From assembly GCF_017377395.1 (NCBI RefSeq), contig NZ_CP061800.1:1488001-1552000 (forward strand): a DNA stretch of 64,000 nt, written 5' to 3'. Below, one piece after another: positions 53,716 to 63,435 of the stretch. A program made the translations under genes and the position numbers. Source of the DNA: Desulfonema magnum. GTDB lineage: Bacteria > Desulfobacterota > Desulfobacteria > Desulfobacterales > 4be13. The first letter of the stretch is position 1; each line of letters starts with the position of its first letter. The notes beneath the pieces were generated by a model. The model saw only the letters and a program-made list of their open reading frames with translations, made no database searches and was not told the DNA's origin.

Positions 53716-56700
53716 TGCTGACAGATCCGGTCTGTCATATGTTGAAAAAATTTATAAGCCACGTCTGCTGACAAGTTCACTGTTAATTATTTTATGATGT
53801 TTTTTCAATTTGTTAAAGGTATAGCGATATCGCTATACCTTGCTGACAATCTGAGCCGGTCCCCGTGCCGCCTCTTATTTCTCCTTACGGCTCTGTCAAA
53901 ATTTCAAGCTGAATCCGCTGACAAATTCACATATCACAATTTTATGATGGTTTATCAGGGGATTAAAGGTATAGCGATATCGCTATACCTTGCTGACAAC
54001 CTGAGTCCGTGTCCGTGTGAGTACCCTTATAATTCCTTACGACTTTCTCTGGCGGATCTTCAAAAAAAATTTCAACCTGAATCCGCTGACAAATTCACAT
54101 ACCACAATTTTATGATGGTTTATCAGGGGATTAAAGGTATAGCGATATCGCTATACCCTGCTGACAACCTGAATCCGTGTCCGTGTGAGTCCCCTTATAA
54201 TTCCTTACGGCTCTGTCTGACGAATTTTCAAAAAAAATTTCAACCTAAATCAGCTGACAAATTCACATATCACAATTTTATGATGGTTTATCAGGGGATT
54301 AAAGGTATAGCGATATCGCTATACCTTGCTGACAACCTGAGTCCGTGTCCGTGTGAGTCCCCTTATAATTCCTTACGGCTTTCTCTGGCGAATCTTCAAA
54401 AAAAATTTCAGCCAAATCTGATGATAAGTTCAATGATCAGAATTTTATCAAGCTTTTTCAATCCTTTAAAGGTATAGCGATATCGCTATACCTTGCTGAC
54501 AACCTGAGTCCGTGTCCGTGTGAGTCCCCTTATAATTCCTTACGGCTTTCTCTGACGAATCTTCAAAAAAAATTTCAACCTAAATCAGCTGACAAATTCA
54601 CATATCACAATTTTATGATTGTTTATCAGGGGATTAAAGGTATAGCGATATCGCTATACCTTGCTGACAACTGAGACTGTACCGATATCGCCTTTTAATT
54701 TTTTCTTATGGCTTTGTCTGACGAATCTTCAAAAAAAATTTCAACCTGAATCATCTGACAAATTCACATACCACAATTTTATGATGGTTTATCAGGGGAT
54801 TAAAGGTATAGCGATATCGCTATACCTTGCTGACAATCTGAGTCCGTGTCCGTGTGAGTCCCCTTATAATTCCTTACGGCTTTCTCTGACGAATCTTCAA
54901 AAAAAATTTCAACCTGAATCAGCTGACAAATTCACATACCACAATTTTATGATTGTTTTTCAATGGATTAAAGGTATAGCGATATCGCTATACCTTGCTG
55001 ACAACCTGAGTCCGTGTCCGTGTGAGTACCCTTATAATTCCTTACGGCTCTGTCTGGCGAATCTTCAAAAAAAATTTCAGCCAAATCTGATGATAAGTTC
55101 AATGATCAGAATTTTATCAAGCTTTTTCAATCCTTTAAAGGTATAGCGATATCGCTATACCTTGCTGACAACCTGAGTCCGTGTCCGTGTGAGTCCCCTT
55201 ATAATTCCTTACGGCTTTCTCTGACGAATCTTCAAAAAAAATTTCAACCTGAATCCGCTGACAAATTCAGATATCAAAATTTTATGATGGTTTATCAGGG
55301 GATTAAAGGTATAGCGATATCGCTATACCTTGCTGACAACTGAGACAATGCGGTTTCCGCCTCTTATTTCTCCTTACGGCTCTGTCTGACGAATCTTCAA
55401 AAAAAATTTCAACCTGAATCAGCTGACAAATTCACATATCACAATTTTATGATGGTTTATCAGGGGATTAAAGGTATAGCGATATCGCTATACCTTGCTG
55501 ACAACTGAGACTGTACCGATATCGCCTTTTAATTTTTTCTTATGGCTTTGTCTGACGAATCTTCAAAAAAAATTTCAACCTAAATCATCTGACAAATTCA
55601 CATACCACAATTTTATGATGGTTTATCAGGGGATTAAAGGTATAGCGATATCGCTATACCTTGCTGACAATCTGAGTCCGTGTCCGTGTGAGTCCCCTTA
55701 TAATTCCTTACGGCTTTCTCTGACGAATCTTCAAAAAAAATTTCAGCCTGAATCCGCTGACAAATTCACATACCACAATTTTATGATGGTTTATCAGGGG
55801 ATTAAAGGTATAGCGATATCGCTATACCTTGCTGACAACTGAGACTGTACCGATAGCGTCTTTTAATTTTTTCTTATGGCTTTGTCTGACGAATCTTCAA
55901 AAAAAATTTCAAGCTGAATCCGCTGACAAATTCACATATCACAATTTTATGATGGTTTATCAGGGGATTAAAGGTATAGCGATATCGCTATACCTTGCTG
56001 ACAACCTGAGTCCGTGTCCGTGTGAGTACCCTTATAATTCCTTACGACTTTCTCTGGCGGATCTTCAAAAAAAATTTCAACCTGAATCCGCTGACAAATT
56101 CACATACCACAATTTTATGATGGTTTATCAGGGGATTAAAGGTATAGCGATATCGCTATACCTTGCTGACAACCTGAGTCCGTGTCCGTGTGAGTCCCCT
56201 TATAATTCCTTACGGCTTTCTCTGGCGAATCTTCAAAAAAAATTTCAGCCAAATCTGATGATAAGTTCAATGATCAGAATTTTATCAAGCTTTTTCAATC
56301 CTTTAAAGGTATAGCGATATCGCTATACCTTGCTGACAACCTGAGTCCGTGTCCGTGTGAGTCCCCTTATAATTCCTTACGGCTTTCTCTGGCGAATCTT
56401 CAAAAAAAATTTCAGCCAAATCTGATGATAAGTTCAATGATCAGAATTTTATCAAGCTTTTTCAATCCTTTAAAGGTATAGCGATATCGCTATACCTTGC
56501 TGACAACCTGAGTCCGTGTCCGTGTGAGTCCCCTTATAATTCCTTACGGCTTTCTCTGACGAATCTTCAAAAAAAATTTCAACCTAAATCAGCTGACAAA
56601 TTCACATATCACAATTTTATGATTGTTTATCAGGGGATTAAAGGTATAGCGATATCGCTATACCTTGCTGACAACTGAGACTGTACCGATATCGCCTTTT

Positions 56701-58345
56701 AATTTTTTCTTATGGCTTTGTCTGACGAATCTTCAAAAAAAATTTCAACCTGAATCAGCTGACAAATTCACATATCACAATTTTATGATTGTTTATCAGT
56801 GGATTAAAGGTATAGCGATATCGCTATACCTTGCTGACAACTGAGATAATGCGGTTTCCGCCTCTTATTTCTCCTTACGGCTTTCTCTGACGAATCTTCA
56901 AAAAAAATTTCAACCTAAACCAGCTGACAAATTCACATATCTGAATTTTATGATGGTTTATCAGGGGATTAAAGGTATAGCGATATCGCTATACCTTGCT
57001 GACAACTGAGACTGTACCGATAGCGCCTTTTAATTTTTTCTTATGGCTCTGTCTGGCGAATCTTCAAAAAAAATTTCAGCCAAATCTGATGATAAGTTCA
57101 ATGATCAGAATTTTATCAAGCTTTTTCAATCCTTTAAAGGTATAGCGATATCGCTATACCTTGCTGACAACCTGAGTCCGTGTCCGTGTGAGTCCCCTTA
57201 TAATTCCTTACGGCTTTCTCTGGCGAATCTTCAAAAAAAATTTCAGCCAAATCTGATGATAAGTTCAATGATCAGAATTTTATCAAGCTTTTTCAATCCT
57301 TTAAAGGTATAGCGATATCGCTATACCTTGCTGACAACCTGAGTCCGTGTCCGTGTGAGTACCCTTATAATTCCTTACGGCTTTCTTTGGCGGATATTCA
57401 AAAAAAATTTCAAGCTGAATCCGCTGACAAATTCAGATATCAAAATTTTATGATGGTTTATCAGGGGATTAAAGGTATAGCGATATCGCTATACCTTGCT
57501 GACAACCTGAGTCCGTGTCCGTGTGAGTCCCCTTATAATTCCTTACGGCTCTGTCTGGCGAATCTTCAAAAAAAATTTCAGCCAAATCTGATGATAAGTT
57601 CAATGATCAGAATTTTATCAAGCTTTTTCAATCCTTTAAAGGTATAGCGATATCGCTATACCTTGCTGATAACCTGAATCCGTGTCCGTGTGAGTCCCCT
57701 TATAATTCCTTACGGCTCTGTCTGGCGAATCTTCAAAAAAAATTTCAGCCAAATCTGATGATAAGTTCAATGATCAGAATTTTATCAAGCTTTTTCAATC
57801 ATTTAAAGGTATAGCGATATCGCTATACCTTGCTGACAATCTGAGACTGTGCCGATAACGCTTTTTATTTTTTCCTTACGGCTCTGTCTGGCGAATCTTC
57901 AAAAAAATTTTCAACCTGAATCAGCTGACAAATTCACATATCACAATTTTATGATTGTTTATCAGGGGATTAAAGGTATAGCGATATCGCTATACCTTGC
58001 TGACAATCTGAGACTGTGCCGATAACGCTTTTTATTTTTTCATTACGGCTCTGTCTCACATATTTTTAAAAAAATTTTAGCCAAATCTGATGATAAGTTC
58101 AATGATCAGAATTTTATCAAGCTTTTTCAATCATTTAAAGGTATAGCGATATCGCTATACCTTGCTGACAACCTGAGTCCGTGTCCGTGTGAGTCCCCTT
58201 ATAATTCCTTACGGCTTTCTCTGGCGGATCTTCAAAAAAAATTTCAGCCTGAATCCGCTGACAAATTCACATGTCACAATTTTATGATGGTTTATCAGGG
58301 GATTAAAGGTATAGCGATATCGCTATACCTTGCTGACAAGTGAGG
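53716..58345. repeat. Satellite array: 28 units of about 167 bp, each with a 26-bp perfect palindrome
   Basis: Every unit carries AAGGTATAGCGAT joined to its exact reverse complement (one copy has a single flank change). The 22-bp cores start at 53818, 53968, 54136, 54304, 54471, 54639, 54805, 54973, 55140, 55308, 55473, 55639, 55807, 55973, 56141, 56308, 56475, 56643, 56809, 56974, 57139, 57306, 57474, 57641, 57808, 57975, 58140 and 58308. Spacing is 165-168 bp except the first (150). The DNA between falls into two variants on the left of the palindrome (CACAATTTTATGATGGTTTA type; GATCAGAATTTTATCAAGC type) and three on the right (CCTGAGTCCGTGTCCGTG; GAGACTGTACCGATA; TGCGGTTTCCGCC), shuffled along the array. 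GCTGACAA recurs twice per unit. Frames stay open within a unit but shift between units, so it is non-coding. Confidence 0.95.
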
Positions 58346-58942
58346 CTGTCTCGGAACCTCGGTACCTCTGGCTGAAAAAAGCTTCTTTTGATGAAAATGC
58401 CGCACGCTCATTTTTTTCCAGACTGCTTCCGGACACAGTTATCCGGACAGTTATTGCCAAATTTTCTAATGATTCTAAAAAAAATGATATGGTTATTTTT
58501 TAAAAAAATCAGCGAAAGAGTTGTGCGAGGGCCGTTTCTGTTTTGCCAGAACGGACCGTTCCGAGTGCAAAAGGAGGGTAAACTCAGATTCTCGAAAATG
58601 AGTCGAATGTAATAATGGAGGTAAATACAGGGGAGCAGCTTCTGACTAACCCAAAGAAAACAGCGTATTCCTCTGTGGGTGTCCAAGATAAGGTAGCCTG
58701 AATAAGTAATGATGATAAATCTGACCCGTCATTTCGCAAATTGTCAGACTCAATTTTGTCCATCATTACTTGTTCAGCACTACCCAAAATAAATTGTCAG
58801 TTTTCATAAAAAACAATGAATGCTTCCTAGCGATGGGAAATAAGTACCTGTCCATAAACGGGCATGACCTGCTGGTTACAACGAATGATGAAAATCGGGG
58901 TAAAGGCGGATATCTTCATGCCCACCTTTCGAATCGTTCAGG
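58346..58942. other. Gap after the satellite
   Basis: About 600 bp. Short frames exist on both strands (up to about 90 codons) without recognisable motifs or good ribosome sites. A copy of repeat F lies at 58852-58894 (CCATAAACGGGCATGACCTG). I see no supported gene. Confidence 0.5.
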
Positions 58943-60106
58943 TCAATTCGCAAAACAAGAAGTGATACGGTCAACAATCCCCTGAAGCCATTTGGCCCCG
59001 AGTTCCGCATCGTTTTTCTCAAGCGTTTTTATTACAGAAATGTAGTCCTTGCCCGAGCTGCTGATATTGGTATGTATCTTCTCCAAAAAAGAATCTCGCA
59101 GACCCGTATCTCCCGCTTCCTTTTCCTTTGCTCTGAGAAAGTCTTCCATTTCCGGCCATCTGTCACCAAACCCGCCTTTTTGTTGCTGACAAAACGCCTT
59201 CAGCCGTCTGATTCTTTCCTCAGTCGCCATATTCAGTTTTTCTTTCAGACCATCCAAAAGCGTCTCCGGAAACTCCTCGGAAACAAACTGTGAGCGGACA
59301 TGCTGATACCACTGCCTCAGCGCCATCAGATTGGCAATATAGATAATATTATTTGTCATGATTCTCCTGATCCCCAGATACACACCAGCCTTAAACGGAA
59401 TGTTTCCGCTCCTGCCGCCCTCAAAGATCATGCGATCCGGTCTTAATTCGTCTTTTCTGCATATCGAACCGGCCGCGATGACCGTGCCAAAGGCCAGACG
59501 GCACGGCCCCACAAGTCCGCCCTGTCCTCCTAAGAATATGGGTCTCTGGTTCAACATCACCCCGTTGGGCACATCGCCGATAAGTGACGGTGTGGCTTTG
59601 TCCTGATTGGGGGTGTAGTTAAAGTGAATATATGCGCTGCCGACCTCGCTGTGATCTTTCCGGCTTGTTCCGCCCGACATAAAGCAATCGCAAAAATTAA
59701 TCAGACTGCCCAGGGTGACAAAAGGAAAAAGTATGGTCTGCTTCAGCCCCACTGTATGAGCGCCGCTCGCGTCTTCCTCCAAAATCGTTCCCTCTCTCAC
59801 ATGAGCGCCGGACCCCATGCCTGCTTTTCTGAGAAAGACCGCTTGTTTGAAAAATCCGCCTTTCAGCGAAACCTCCGGCCCGATCTGGCAATTATCAACC
59901 GTGACCGGGGCCTCGTATCCCAAGTTCGCCCCCTGAAGAATCAGCGTGGAACTTCCGTAAATCTTGCACCCCGAATAAATGGTAACACCGCGGCCGGAAA
60001 TTCTCTCGATATCAACATCCTCACCGATTTCAATGCTATGAGGATTGGGAATCTTAACTCCTTTTTCTTGCAGCTTCTGAATTTTTGACATCATCTTGTT
60101 ACTCAT
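58943..60106 (-). CDS. Left-handed beta-helix protein, GlmU-C-like, without a nucleotidyltransferase domain
   Basis: 387 residues. From about residue 20 to 240 there are hexapeptide turns (GEDVDIERISGRGVTIYSGC; GANLGYEAPVTVDNCQIGPE; GMGSGAHVREGTILEEDASG) typical of LbH acyltransferases and of the C-terminal half of GlmU. Proteins of this kind are often labelled UDP-GlcNAc pyrophosphorylase-like, but the N-terminal GxGxRM nucleotide-binding domain is missing. The motif GGQGGLVGPCRLAFGTVIAA may be the acyl-CoA site. The C-terminal 130 residues are helical. It is followed on the same strand by two glycosyltransferases, so a role in sugar modification for a surface glycan is likely. Confidence 0.8.
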   Translation of the reverse strand: MSNKMMSKIQKLQEKGVKIPNPHSIEIGEDVDIERISGRGVTIYSGCKIYGSSTLILQGANLGYEAPVTVDNCQIGPEVSLKGGFFKQAVFLRKAGMGSGAHVREGTILEEDASGAHTVGLKQTILFPFVTLGSLINFCDCFMSGGTSRKDHSEVGSAYIHFNYTPNQDKATPSLIGDVPNGVMLNQRPIFLGGQGGLVGPCRLAFGTVIAAGSICRKDELRPDRMIFEGGRSGNIPFKAGVYLGIRRIMTNNIIYIANLMALRQWYQHVRSQFVSEEFPETLLDGLKEKLNMATEERIRRLKAFCQQQKGGFGDRWPEMEDFLRAKEKEAGDTGLRDSFLEKIHTNISSSGKDYISVIKTLEKNDAELGAKWLQGIVDRITSCFAN

Positions 60107-60124
60107 TTAAACACCTCAGTAATT

Positions 60125-61243
60125 TTAGTATGTTCCAAGAATTTTTTCAATGACAATGCGTTCATCAAACGCCTGCTCTGCTTTTTTCCGCCCGGCAATG
60201 CCCATAGTTCTCCGCATTTCCGCATCTTCAATCATTCGTGTCATGGCCTGTGCCAATGCGTCAGCATTTTTTACCGGCACAAGAAAGCCGTTTACACCGT
60301 CATCCACCACTTCACGACATCCCACAGCATCGGTTGTGATGACCGGTTTGCCCATTGCCGCGGCTTCCAACAATACTCTGGGGACGCCTTCTCCATAAAA
60401 GGAAGGCAGCACGACGACATCAGCTTTTGTTATCACAGGACGCACATCAGCGAGTTCTCCCAGCCATGCGACAACGCCTTCCGAGTGCCAGAGGTCAAGG
60501 TCCTTTTGGGAAATAACATTGGGATTGCGTTCATCCCGACCCCCTAACAACTGAAACTGAACCTTTGAAAACTGATCTTTTACCAGACGGGCCGCTTCCA
60601 CGAACTCGAAAACGCCCTTGTCTCTCAGCATCCGTGAAACCATCAGAAAGGTGATCGGTTTTTCCGATACAGAGTCGGAGACAAACTCAGGCGAGAAAAA
60701 TTGGCAGTCAACGCCTTCACCCGGCAAAAGGCCCGTTTTTTGAGCATTCGCCAGACCCTGGGACAGAAAAAAATTAAGGTCATCCTGATTAAGAAAAAAG
60801 GTGAAATGCGATCCCCTGAGAGCCAGACGATATAGCCATTTTACGAGATACCTGAGAAGTGTGACTTTTTTTTCTGAAAAGACAAATCCGAGTCCTGTAA
60901 CTGTGTTGATGATTCTGGGAACACGGGCCAGACGAGCAGCAAGACTGCCGTAAATAACCGGTTTGATCGTAAAATGATGAACAATGTCGGGCTTCTCATA
61001 ACGATACCATTTGAACAGCGTTAAAAATAAAAGGATATCTGCAAAGGGACTGATCGCTTTTTTTGATACTGGCAGAGATTTAAAGGGCACGCCCATGGCC
61101 TCAATTTTATCTCCGAAGCCGTCATCTGAATCACCGCCGCCAACCACTGTGTAATTTTTTGTTTTTAAATTTCGCATCAGCCCGGCACGAAAATTATACA
61201 ATGTCCAGGCACAACGGGAAATCAGAAATATTTTTTTTCGCAT
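60125..61243 (-). CDS. Glycosyltransferase family 4
   Basis: 372 residues, GT-B fold. N-terminal FLISRCAWTLYNFRAGLMRN and DIVHHFTIKPVIYGSLAARL are typical of the PglA-like group that adds the second sugar to undecaprenyl-linked acceptors. C-terminal half: LMVSRMLRDKGVFEFVEAAR, FQLLGGRDE and the donor-binding LPSFYGEGVPRVLLEAAAMG, in which the E-x7-E pair of GT4 enzymes is present. Then PVITTDAVGCREVVDDGVNG. Donor and acceptor are unknown. The stop is 18 bp from the beta-helix gene, so both are probably cotranscribed. Its leader is a CTAACAC-type heptamer array. Confidence 0.92.
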   Translation of the reverse strand: MRKKIFLISRCAWTLYNFRAGLMRNLKTKNYTVVGGGDSDDGFGDKIEAMGVPFKSLPVSKKAISPFADILLFLTLFKWYRYEKPDIVHHFTIKPVIYGSLAARLARVPRIINTVTGLGFVFSEKKVTLLRYLVKWLYRLALRGSHFTFFLNQDDLNFFLSQGLANAQKTGLLPGEGVDCQFFSPEFVSDSVSEKPITFLMVSRMLRDKGVFEFVEAARLVKDQFSKVQFQLLGGRDERNPNVISQKDLDLWHSEGVVAWLGELADVRPVITKADVVVLPSFYGEGVPRVLLEAAAMGKPVITTDAVGCREVVDDGVNGFLVPVKNADALAQAMTRMIEDAEMRRTMGIAGRKKAEQAFDERIVIEKILGTY

Positions 61244-61411
61244 AGTTGTTTGTCTGTGAAAGTGTCAGGTGTTAGGTGTTAAGTGTTAGGTGTTTGTAAC
61301 ACTTAAATGATCATAAGTCTGCGACTACGACAAACGATGAATATTTTACAATATTTCCTAACACCTAACACCATAACACCTAACACCTAACACCTAACAC
61401 CATAACACCTA
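61244..61411. repeat. 7-bp-period array between the two glycosyltransferase genes
   Basis: Left part GTGTCAG GTGTTAG GTG... and right part CTAACAC CTAACAC with two CATAACAC variants, inverted to each other around a worn repeat F. The stop codon of the upstream-transcribed gene (61409-61411) is formed by the outermost GTGTTAG unit. Confidence 0.85.
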
Positions 61412-62473
61412 ACACCCGATACTCCGTATTAATGACAGCAGACGAGGCGCTGTGACTTGAATACAATACGCTTTCTCGACTTTGACACACCCCGCCTTCC
61501 CCATTTGCTTTCTTAACTTGTGATTCTTCTTGAGAATCTTTAACGCCTCCACCCAACTGGTTGTATCACTGGCTAAAAAGCCGTTTATACCGTGTTCGAC
61601 AATTTCCCGGTTGATTCCCACCGGAGATGCGATAACGGGGAGAGAACACGCCATATACTGAATCAGCTTGTAACCGCATTTTCCACGGGTCCAGGGCGTA
61701 TCCGGCAGCGGCATGATCCCCACATCAAACTCCTGAATATCTCTGACCTCGGTTTCTTCGGTCCACGGGCGAATTTCCACGATATCTTCTTTATATTCCC
61801 TGATCTCACCGGAACCCACGAAAACAAGGCGTGCGCTGTTATTTCTGCATATTTCTGTGAGAGCAGGCCGAACAAGACGGAGATATTCAGCAGTGACGGG
61901 ACAGCCAATCCATCCGATGGTAAAAACAGACTTGTCAGACTTCGGCTTTTTATGATATCGCTTCAAATCAATCACAGAGGGGAGACATTCCACCTTTTTT
62001 GCACCTGCCTGCCGCGCCCGCTTCTCCAAATAATTATTGCCAACGATTACCAGAGAAGCGTTTCGCATAATGGTATCTATTTTTTTTCCCAGCAATGTTC
62101 GCATGATGCCATTGGAATGCATATCATACTGATGAAAAACAGCGTCATCATAATCCACCACATATGGAATGCCCGCGAAAGAAAGCAGGGTTTCGCACCA
62201 TGATGGCAGCAACGGCAATACCTCGTTTTCTATCCATAAGAGATCAAAACTGCGGCTCTTCAGCAGATAACCCAGGCGGCGAAAATATGCCCGGATAATG
62301 GCCTTGAAATCTTTGTTCCTCCCTGCGTAAAGGTCCCTGATATAATCATTCCCCAACAACGGAGCCGGCGTAACATCCAGACCTTCCGCACTCAGATACG
62401 GGAGATATTGATAGGATCGGATTCGGCTTCTCGAACCTAAAGACTCATAGCGGCTTAAAAGAAGAATTTTCAT
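61409..62473 (-). CDS. Glycosyltransferase family 4
   Basis: 354 residues. Starts MKILLLSRYESLGSRSRIRS; GT-B fold with YVVDYDDAVFHQYDMHSNGI in the N-terminal half and, at the donor site, FTIGWIGCPVTAEYLRLVRP, LVFVGSGEI, GIMPLPDTPWTRGKCGYKLI, QYMACSLPVIASPVGINREI. It is related to GT4 enzymes of polysaccharide loci; the sugar is unknown. Its last codons (SIGC) and stop come from the heptamer array, hinting that the original C-terminus was replaced. First gene of the three-gene glycan group. Confidence 0.9.
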   Translation of the reverse strand: MKILLLSRYESLGSRSRIRSYQYLPYLSAEGLDVTPAPLLGNDYIRDLYAGRNKDFKAIIRAYFRRLGYLLKSRSFDLLWIENEVLPLLPSWCETLLSFAGIPYVVDYDDAVFHQYDMHSNGIMRTLLGKKIDTIMRNASLVIVGNNYLEKRARQAGAKKVECLPSVIDLKRYHKKPKSDKSVFTIGWIGCPVTAEYLRLVRPALTEICRNNSARLVFVGSGEIREYKEDIVEIRPWTEETEVRDIQEFDVGIMPLPDTPWTRGKCGYKLIQYMACSLPVIASPVGINREIVEHGINGFLASDTTSWVEALKILKKNHKLRKQMGKAGCVKVEKAYCIQVTAPRLLSLIRSIGC

Positions 62474-62991
62474 TTAATTTCAGTATGTGATGGTTTATAT
62501 CAGATGTTGGCAGGGCAAAACTTCATCTTATCCGATATGTAAGTATCCGCAAACCGGGCATCTATATACATTAAGGGACATAGGCCTCCTATTGCTTAAC
62601 TACCGTAATTTTCAATTATTCTGTTTTGTTTCAAATTCCAGTGTCATTTTTTATTGGGCTGAGGAATTTTCTTTCTAAATAAAATAGTCTGTTAATGCAA
62701 TGATTTTTTAAATTAATGGGCATCTATATAAATTATAATTTCCGATTATAACGGATTTAGGGGAGGCCGGCAACGCCCCGCGGGGGCGGCATATTTATAG
62801 CAGTTATCATGCCGGGCATGCTACAAATATGCCGCCCCTACGGGGGCTTGGCGAGTCTCTACAAATATGCCGCCCTTACAGGGCTACCCGATCCCTGAGC
62901 TTGTCGAAGGGGCAAGCCCGATACATATGGGAACAGAACCCCTCACGATAACTGAAAATCATGAATTATGAATTTGAAATAAAGAAAACTG
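62474..62991. other. Gap with GCCCC...GGGGCGGCATATTTGTAG repeats
   Basis: No gene. At 62770-62885 three related pieces of CTACAAATATGCCGCCCCTA type lie in both orientations; a relative is at 36339-36366 after the ClC gene. A half copy of palindrome S is at about 62893-62913. Confidence 0.6.
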
Positions 62992-63020
62992 TTGACATAT
63001 TGAATTAAGAAAGGTATTAT
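62992..63020 (+). promoter_or_regulatory. Sigma-70-type promoter of the tRNA-Ser genes
   Basis: TTGACA (62992-62997), 17-bp spacer, TATTAT (63015-63020), 120 bp before the first tRNA. A near-consensus promoter. Confidence 0.7.
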
Positions 63021-63140
63021 TATTTTTTTTGATATCGAAAGCCATGAATTGCAGCCCATATTTTCTTGACAAAATCAATCAAAGGTCATATTTATAAAAA
63101 ATCACCCTGTGATGCTTTTGCAGACCGGGGTTGAAAATAT

Positions 63141-63233
63141 GGAGAGGTGGCCGAGCGGCTGAAGGCCCCGCTCTCGAAAAGCGGTATCCTGCCACAAGCG
63201 GGATCGTGGGTTCGAATCCCACCCTCTCCGCCA
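63141..63233 (+). tRNA. tRNA-Ser (CGA)
   Basis: GGAGAGG/CCTCTCC acceptor stem, long variable arm as in class II tRNAs, T loop GTTCGAATCC and an encoded CCA end. The anticodon loop CTCGAAA between CCGCT and AGCGG gives anticodon CGA, which reads UCG. Confidence 0.96.
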
Positions 63234-63266
63234 CAAACTTGCAGGCTGACCCGCTTTATTTTTTAC

Positions 63267-63360
63267 GGAGAGATGTCCGAGCTGGCTGAAGGAGCACGAC
63301 TGGAAATCGTGTGTACTGCCAAAAGCGGTACCGAGGGTTCGAATCCCTCTCTCTCCGCCA
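63267..63360 (+). tRNA. tRNA-Ser (GGA)
   Basis: GGAGAGA acceptor arm, long variable arm, GTTCGAATCC T loop, encoded CCA. The anticodon loop CTGGAAA between CACGA and TCGTG gives anticodon GGA, reading UCC/UCU. It lies 33 bp after the first tRNA-Ser, presumably in one transcript. Confidence 0.96.
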
Positions 63361-63435
63361 TTCACAGTAAACAGTTATCAGTGATCAGTGATCAACTGAG
63401 AGGATAGCTGCTAACTGATAGCTGATTAACTGACC
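63361..63435. repeat. 7-bp-period array between tRNA-Ser and dnaX
   Basis: AGTTATC AGTGATC AGTG..., then CTGCTAA CTGATAG CTG..., ending directly at the dnaX ATG. No ribosome site other than array sequence (GAGAGGA, farther upstream) is visible. Confidence 0.75.

Noticed and set aside
53794..57647. Open reading frames of 86-227 codons in the satellite array (NLSPCPCESPYNSLRL-type protein).
   Set aside because: Frames follow from the repeat and shift whenever the unit is 166 or 167 bp. No ribosome sites, no signal peptide and no known motif.
53716..58345. CRISPR array.
   Set aside because: Repeat unit of about 167 bp with spacers that are themselves repeats, palindrome too regular, no cas genes in the window.
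58388..58787. Possible small genes after the satellite.
   Set aside because: Overlapping frames on both strands, no motif, no convincing start signal.
63102..63407. Small proteins overlapping the tRNA genes (RGWDSNPRSRLWQ type).
   Set aside because: Well-known artefact of translating tRNA-Ser genes; structures of both tRNAs are clear.
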